From Bryobacteraceae bacterium (GTDB taxonomy: Bacteria > Acidobacteriota > Terriglobia > Bryobacterales > Bryobacteraceae), in assembly GCA_030044325.1 (NCBI GenBank), contig JASHWA010000146.1, positions 1 through 10,640 on the forward strand: a DNA stretch of 10,640 nt. Direction: 5' to 3'. The translations under genes were made by a program, and so were the position numbers. Positions 7,264 through 10,640 of this stretch are shown piece by piece (the first letter of the stretch is position 1; the number at the start of each line of letters is the position of its first letter). The notes beneath the pieces were generated by a model, which saw only the letters and a program-made list of their open reading frames with translations, made no database searches and was not told where the DNA came from.

Positions 7264-8006
7264 TGCGGCTGGCACGGCTCATGATCGCGCACCTGGCCGC
7301 GAACGCCGCGATTCTCGGCGCCGGTTACTGGTGGCTGGGGATTCCGGAGAGCCGCAACTCGACGGTCGCCTGGAGCGCGATCGTCGCGCTCCTGCTGATC
7401 GTCTCCGCGGCGGTCACCTACGGCGCGGCCTTCGCGTTTTTCGGATTGGGTGGCGAAAAGCCGGTGCGCCTCGCCTGGAAAATCGCCGGCGGAAATGTGC
7501 TGCCCCTGGGCGCCGTGGCCCTGGCCGGCGCGGCAGTCTACTTGCTTCTCGGATTGTGGCAAGACTACAGCTCCAATCCGGCCTTCACGCTCGCGTCACT
7601 TTTGACCATGACCTTCCGCACGCCTGTCGCGCCGGGATCGGTCCTCAGGATTTTCGACGCGGCGCTTGGGGTGATCCGCTGGGCTCTCCTGCCCGCGCTG
7701 TTGCTTCCCATGCTTGCGTCCATAGCGATCCGCGGATGGTCCGGTTTCGCCGGCGCCGCGGGAAATCTGCGCCGCTGGTGGTATTGGCTCGTGACGCCCG
7801 CGCTTTTGCTGTGCGGACTGTGGCTGCCGCTTGAAATTCTAAGCTGGAAGCCGCACATGGGGAACTTCGCGTTCGAGATGTTCAGCCTCGCCGTGCGGGC
7901 TTCGCTCGCTTATTTGCTTTTCGGCGCGGCGTGGCTGGCGCTCGCGCTGGCCACCTCGGCCGGCAAACCGCGCTTCACCCAATCGAATACGGCCGCTTCT
8001 CCGTAG
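7263..8006 (+). CDS. Six-helix inner-membrane protein of unknown function
   Basis: This encodes 247 residues. Six hydrophobic helices are visible at about 6-26, 36-61, 75-98, 131-156, 173-193 and 204-232, with Arg/Lys-rich short loops and no large soluble domain. No catalytic motif or known family is recognised. The ATG overlaps the TAA of the alpha-2-macroglobulin gene by one base (TAATG), and GGAGG at 7251-7255 lies 7 nt upstream, so the two are almost certainly translated together. Because the alpha-2-macroglobulin lacks a lipid anchor, this protein could be its membrane partner, but that rests on position only. The last 32 codons (from residue 216, including half of helix 6) overlap the 3' end of the convergent SpoIID-family gene. 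Confidence 0.8.
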   Translation: MRLARLMIAHLAANAAILGAGYWWLGIPESRNSTVAWSAIVALLLIVSAAVTYGAAFAFFGLGGEKPVRLAWKIAGGNVLPLGAVALAGAAVYLLLGLWQDYSSNPAFTLASLLTMTFRTPVAPGSVLRIFDAALGVIRWALLPALLLPMLASIAIRGWSGFAGAAGNLRRWWYWLVTPALLLCGLWLPLEILSWKPHMGNFAFEMFSLAVRASLAYLLFGAAWLALALATSAGKPRFTQSNTAASP

Positions 8007-9376
8007 CGCCGCGCGAGCCATCCGACTTCCGCCTGCGCTTGAGCATAAGCGCGCCGCGCCCGCGCAGGATCGGACGTCTCGCGTAAATCCGCTTCGCCCG
8101 GAATGCGCGCCGCGCCTCCGCCCGCGCCGCCTTCGAGATAGGAGGCCAAGCCTTCCTCAAACCACAGCGGCAATCGCGCGGGACCCGCCTGCGACTCGAT
8201 GAATACATGCGCCATCTCGTGCTCCACCGTTCGTTCGAGCGTTCCTTTCGCGCGCAGCACGCGAACCGGCTGCAAATGGATCGTATCGCCCGTGGTATAC
8301 GCGGCGACCCATCCCGGTTCCCCCGTCGCATTGCGAAAAGTGTCGAGATCCGGATAGACGCGCAGCTCGATTTGCCGCGGCGCAGGCCACTGCGTGCGCT
8401 CGGAAATGCGCTGCTCCATGCGCTCGGCCGCGGCCAGCACTCGACGATCGGAATCCGGTTCGGTCGTGAACATCGCGATCGACTCGCCGCGCAATTGCCG
8501 CCATGAGATTCCCCGCGCCGTCACCCCCGCCACCGTGCCCGGGTAGTAAAACGCCAGAATTTCGCGATAATTGCGCCCGTCCAAGCCCATCCGCTCCGCG
8601 CCGTCCTGGCACAAACCCACGCCGTGACCGCTGCCCTCGCCCTCAAAAACAATGCGCCCGTTCGCTTCGCCCACCCGGTAACGATCGCTCGGCAGCGTGT
8701 TCCACCCGAGCCTCCGTCCCACCGCGAAACGGAAGGAATCCGCGCTGATCCGCGCCGAGCCGCCGGCGCCTTCGAGATCGAGAATCGCGGCGCGGCCCGA
8801 AGCGGTGCGGCGCGCGATCGCCACGGCATCCAGCCCCTCCGGTGCGCGCAGGCCGCTCTCACCGAGCGCGCGCAGGATGCGGCGCGGATCGCCGCTCCAC
8901 TGCCATGCCGAGCGCGCGCAGTAGGGATCGTCGCGGCTCTTGAGATACGGAGCGGCCAGATCCGGCCACAGCGCCGCGGCGTCTTCCGTGCGTCCGCCGC
9001 AGTTTCGCGTATAGGGCGTGAACGCCAGCCGTCCGCGATACCACAACAGTTCGCCGTCGGTTTCGCCCGCCGCCGCGCGCAGCCGCGGCGCGATATTTTC
9101 GAGCTCGATGCGCTGGCAATGCGTGGTGTCGCATAAATCGAATCCGTCCTTTGCATGACGGCCGCGCATCCGCAACGCGTAGGTTCGCGCGGCGACGGCC
9201 ATCGCCTTCAGCGCCTCGTCCGATTGAAATACGCTGCTCTCGCCCGCCAGCACGGCCGCGACATATTGCTCAAGCGGCAGCGCGGCCACTTCGACGCCGG
9301 CTCCCGTCCGGATCTGCACTTTCACGTTCTGCGCAACCAAGGGAAGCGCGGCGAGAAATAACCACGCCCGTTTCAC
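7910..9376 (-). CDS. SpoIID-family protein fused to a C-terminal HExxH peptidase-like domain
   Basis: This encodes 488 residues. A signal sequence covers about residues 1-15. The SpoIID (LytB/amidase-enhancer) domain spans about 18-290: PLEQYVAAVLAGE with Glu46 where the family has its catalytic acid, EALKAMAVAARTYAL, a His74/Cys82/His86/Cys87 cluster like the zinc site of clostridial SpoIID, NCGGRTED, and the hallmark SGHGVGLCQDGA at 249-260. SpoIID enzymes are lytic transglycosylases acting on peptide-stripped glycan. After a linker, residues about 335-470 resemble a gluzincin of the MA-type peptidase-like families: HEMAH at 386-390 and WFEEGLASYLEG, with Glu407 or Glu408 as likely third zinc ligand. 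The GTG start overlaps the stop of the upstream transpeptidase gene (GTGA), with a GGGGA site just upstream. The tail overlaps the convergent gene by 97 bp. Confidence 0.88.
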   Translation of the reverse strand: MKRAWLFLAALPLVAQNVKVQIRTGAGVEVAALPLEQYVAAVLAGESSVFQSDEALKAMAVAARTYALRMRGRHAKDGFDLCDTTHCQRIELENIAPRLRAAAGETDGELLWYRGRLAFTPYTRNCGGRTEDAAALWPDLAAPYLKSRDDPYCARSAWQWSGDPRRILRALGESGLRAPEGLDAVAIARRTASGRAAILDLEGAGGSARISADSFRFAVGRRLGWNTLPSDRYRVGEANGRIVFEGEGSGHGVGLCQDGAERMGLDGRNYREILAFYYPGTVAGVTARGISWRQLRGESIAMFTTEPDSDRRVLAAAERMEQRISERTQWPAPRQIELRVYPDLDTFRNATGEPGWVAAYTTGDTIHLQPVRVLRAKGTLERTVEHEMAHVFIESQAGPARLPLWFEEGLASYLEGGAGGGAARIPGEADLRETSDPARARRAYAQAQAEVGWLARRYGEAAVFDWVKRGLPAEVASASASHAAPKSK

Positions 9377-10233
9377 AGCGTCCCCGCCGTATACGCTTCA
9401 AAAATCTTGCGAGCGGCGGGCGCGGCGTCCGATCCTCCCGATCTCCCCGGCAGCATCACCGCCAGCGCCGCTTGGGGCGATGCCGAAGGGACAAATCCCG
9501 CGAACCACGCCACCGGCTCGCCCCGTTGCGACATCGCGCTGCCGGTTTTTCCCGCGATGGGGACGCCCGCAACGCGCGCCTTCCGCGCCGTGCCGAACTC
9601 GACCGCGCCTTCCATCCCTTCGCGAATCGCGCGCATGCCGGGCGTGCCGGTTTTCAAGGCCAGCCGCACATAAGCCATCGCGATTTCCGCCGGCGTCACC
9701 TCCACGCCGTATTCGCCCAGCGCCTGCATGCGCTGATCGTCGGGGTCCATGGCCGCGCGAATTCTCCCGTGCGCTTCATCTTCACCCGCCAATCCCGTGG
9801 GAGACGCCAGTCCGAAGCGTTCCAGCTCGCGCGCCAGCTCGCCCGGCCGGAACCGCTCGGCCGCGTGCGCGACATAACAATTGCACGAATACGCGAGAGC
9901 CAGCGCTGCATTCACCGGCTCGGCCAATTCGGGATGCGCGCAATCGAACGATCGCCCCCGGATGCGCAGCCGCCGCGGGCACACCATCGTTTCCGCCGCA
10001 TTCAGCCGGCCGCTTTCGAGCAGCGCCGCCAAGACCAACGGTTTGAGCGTCGAGCCGGGCGGCTCGAGTGATCGAAACGCCGCCGCGCGCGCAACCGCGA
10101 TCAGCCGCCGGGTTCCGCAGTCGATCAAAACCGCGGCCGCCCGCGGCGAGTTGAGGTATGGATCGAGACTCCTGCTCGAGGCCAGCCGCGAAAATCCACC
10201 CAGCAGAATCCCGACCGCGCTCCGTCGCAACAC
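9373..10233 (-). CDS. Minimal penicillin-binding transpeptidase
   Basis: This encodes 286 residues. All three active-site motifs of the penicillin-binding transpeptidase fold are present: Ser61-Thr-Leu-Lys64 in PPGSTLKPLVLAALLESG, Ser116-Cys-Asn118, and Lys229-Thr-Gly231. WFAGF follows, as in FtsI/PBP2-type proteins. Class B PBPs usually exceed 550 residues with an N-terminal dimerisation domain; here only a weak hydrophobic leader (about residues 5-20) precedes the catalytic domain. The size recalls class D beta-lactamases, but the Ser-x-Asn motif and PBP-like surroundings favour a D,D-transpeptidase or carboxypeptidase making or trimming peptidoglycan crosslinks in the periplasm. Five cysteines (39, 85, 98, 117, 119), one inside the SxN motif, are unusual. 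The start is GTG without a nearby Shine-Dalgarno sequence, 6 nt after an extended -10. It forms an operon with the SpoIID-family gene. Confidence 0.88.
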   Translation of the reverse strand: MLRRSAVGILLGGFSRLASSRSLDPYLNSPRAAAVLIDCGTRRLIAVARAAAFRSLEPPGSTLKPLVLAALLESGRLNAAETMVCPRRLRIRGRSFDCAHPELAEPVNAALALAYSCNCYVAHAAERFRPGELARELERFGLASPTGLAGEDEAHGRIRAAMDPDDQRMQALGEYGVEVTPAEIAMAYVRLALKTGTPGMRAIREGMEGAVEFGTARKARVAGVPIAGKTGSAMSQRGEPVAWFAGFVPSASPQAALAVMLPGRSGGSDAAPAARKIFEAYTAGTL

Positions 10234-10239
10234 AGCCCG

Positions 10240-10248
10240 ATTCTATCA
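10240..10248 (-). promoter_or_regulatory. Extended -10 (TGATAGAAT) of the transpeptidase/SpoIID operon
   Basis: Read on the minus strand, TGATAGAAT matches the extended -10 TGnTATAAT with one mismatch in the hexamer. It ends 6 nt before the GTG start at 10233, so the expected transcription start coincides with the start codon. The nearest purine-rich tract (GGGAGGGA) is about 18 nt upstream of the GTG, before the -10, and cannot serve as ribosome-binding site on such a transcript. A leaderless mRNA is inferred. Confidence 0.45.
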
Positions 10249-10350
10249 GGCGTCCCTCCCGGGTCCCGGCAGGAACCGCGCCGCCCTCCGTCGCCCTCGC
10301 CCCGGAGCACCTTTTTTCGAAGCTTCTGCCAAGCTCAAATGAGTCAGCAC

Positions 10351-10450
10351 TTCGCTGGAGTGGCGGAACTAGCAGACGCACGGGACTCAAAAGCCGTCCG
10401 TGACCGGCACTCAGCGGTAAGTTTTTGCCCGTCAGTTCGCTGGAGTAGCG
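10351..10450. repeat. 15-bp direct repeat around the tRNA-Leu-like remnant
   Basis: TTCGCTGGAGTGGCG at 10351-10365 recurs as TTCGCTGGAGTAGCG at 10436-10450, 14 of 15 identical and exactly 85 bp apart, about one tRNA-Leu length. The first copy contains the tRNA-like acceptor strand. A shorter GCTGGAG also forms the last seven bases of the window (10634-10640). Confidence 0.55.
10354..10418 (+). pseudogene. Degenerate or truncated tRNA-Leu(CAA)-like sequence
   Basis: GCTGGAG-TG-GCGG, a D-loop-like AACTAGCAGA, CGC, then an anticodon-type loop CTCAAAA (10386-10392, anticodon CAA) follow the layout of a class II tRNA-Leu. ACCG (10403-10406) and CGGT (10415-10418) can form its long variable arm. 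The anticodon stem is broken: CGGGA opposite GCCGT gives only two of five pairs in the standard register. No T arm (GGTTCGA) and no acceptor complement CTCCAGC follow. It is therefore likely a tRNA remnant or a recombined attachment site, not a working tRNA. An interrupted tRNA whose 3' part lies outside the window cannot be excluded. Confidence 0.5.
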
Positions 10451-10457
10451 ACGGCAA
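10425..10457. other. Hairpin with a bulged stem
   Basis: TTGCC-C-GTC (10425-10433) pairs with GACGGCAA (10450-10457) with one bulged C, and a small GCT...AGC helix can form inside the loop. With the preceding ACCG/CGGT arm and the following CGGTAACCG palindrome, the segment could be a structured RNA or a recombination site. No known RNA family is recognised. Confidence 0.3.
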
Positions 10458-10640
10458 GCCACGGTAACCGCGTTCCCGCCAGGACAAGCACAGAACGAGC
10501 ACAGGGAGATGGGGTGACCCCCTCCATTGAGACAATTCGCGATTAGCACACTTGCTGTTTGCTGAAATCTTATTGCTTGTCGACATCTTCTTGCTCAGAA
10601 TAACTCTCGGCTGATGAAGCAGAAGCGAGCTCTGCTGGAG
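10458..10640. other. Right end without a supported gene, lower GC from about 10530
   Basis: Only antisense frames with non-protein-like content cross this segment. From about 10530 the sequence becomes visibly richer in A and T than the coding regions to the left, consistent with the edge of an acquired element continuing beyond the window. No integrase or other gene start can be recognised in the bases available. Confidence 0.35.

Noticed and set aside
9151..10071. A 306-codon plus-strand frame opposite the transpeptidase
   Set aside because: Extremely Arg/Pro/Ala-rich translation without motifs; the minus strand encodes the complete S-x-x-K, S-x-N and K-T-G set.
10344..10586. Minus-strand frame ending in FESRASASSATPA
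   Set aside because: This kind of peptide is what an antisense reading of tRNA-Leu gives; it supports the tRNA-like call rather than a protein.
10393..10600. Group I intron in the anticodon loop of tRNA-Leu
   Set aside because: I could not find the conserved P7-type core (GACUA-like) or a 3' exon that restores the anticodon stem and T arm within the window.

Overview
The window looks like a stretch of chromosome from a high-GC, diderm (Gram-negative type) bacterium. The evidence is an exported alpha-2-macroglobulin, strongly GC-biased third codon positions, and intergenic GGGGACAG/CTGTCCCC repeat motifs. A soil-type Acidobacteriota member (Bryobacterales/Solibacter-like) would fit, but nothing here proves it.

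Layout. Bases 1-541 hold the truncated tail of an open frame running into a repeat-rich, apparently gene-free segment: GGGGACAG inverted repeats and four tandem copies of a 9-bp unit. Bases 542-1123 encode an unrecognised single-pass membrane protein with a long coiled coil, by eye lower in GC than the genes to its right. Bases 1124-1612 are non-coding apart from a second, nested REP-like inverted repeat. Bases 1613-8006 are a tightly packed plus-strand operon: an exported DUF1175 protein with an NlpC/P60-like Cys/His arrangement, a 1538-residue bacterial alpha-2-macroglobulin with an intact thioester motif (Cys1063-Val-Glu-Gln1066), and a six-helix membrane protein of unknown role. The junctions are ATGA and TAATG overlaps, each preceded by a GGAGG ribosome-binding site. 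On the minus strand, 10233-7910 is a two-gene operon with a GTGA overlap: a minimal penicillin-binding transpeptidase, then a SpoIID-type protein carrying a C-terminal HExxH zinc-peptidase-like domain. The two operons converge and their last genes overlap tail to tail by 97 bp. The right end (about 10350-10640) holds a degenerate tRNA-Leu(CAA)-like sequence, a near-perfect 15-bp direct repeat 85 bp apart, hairpins, and a lower-GC stretch suggestive of an element boundary.

How the genes may work together. Bacterial alpha-2-macroglobulins are periplasmic protease traps. In Enterobacteria one type sits beside PBP1C (thioester present) and another beside a DUF1175 gene (yfaT-yfaS, thioester absent). 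This window combines features of both: a DUF1175 partner, an intact thioester, and a transpeptidase/SpoIID pair next door. A shared envelope-defence and peptidoglycan-maintenance role is a reasonable inference, not a demonstrated one.

Both operons have a good -10 hexamer only 6-8 nt before a non-ATG start codon (TTG and GTG), which suggests leaderless transcripts.
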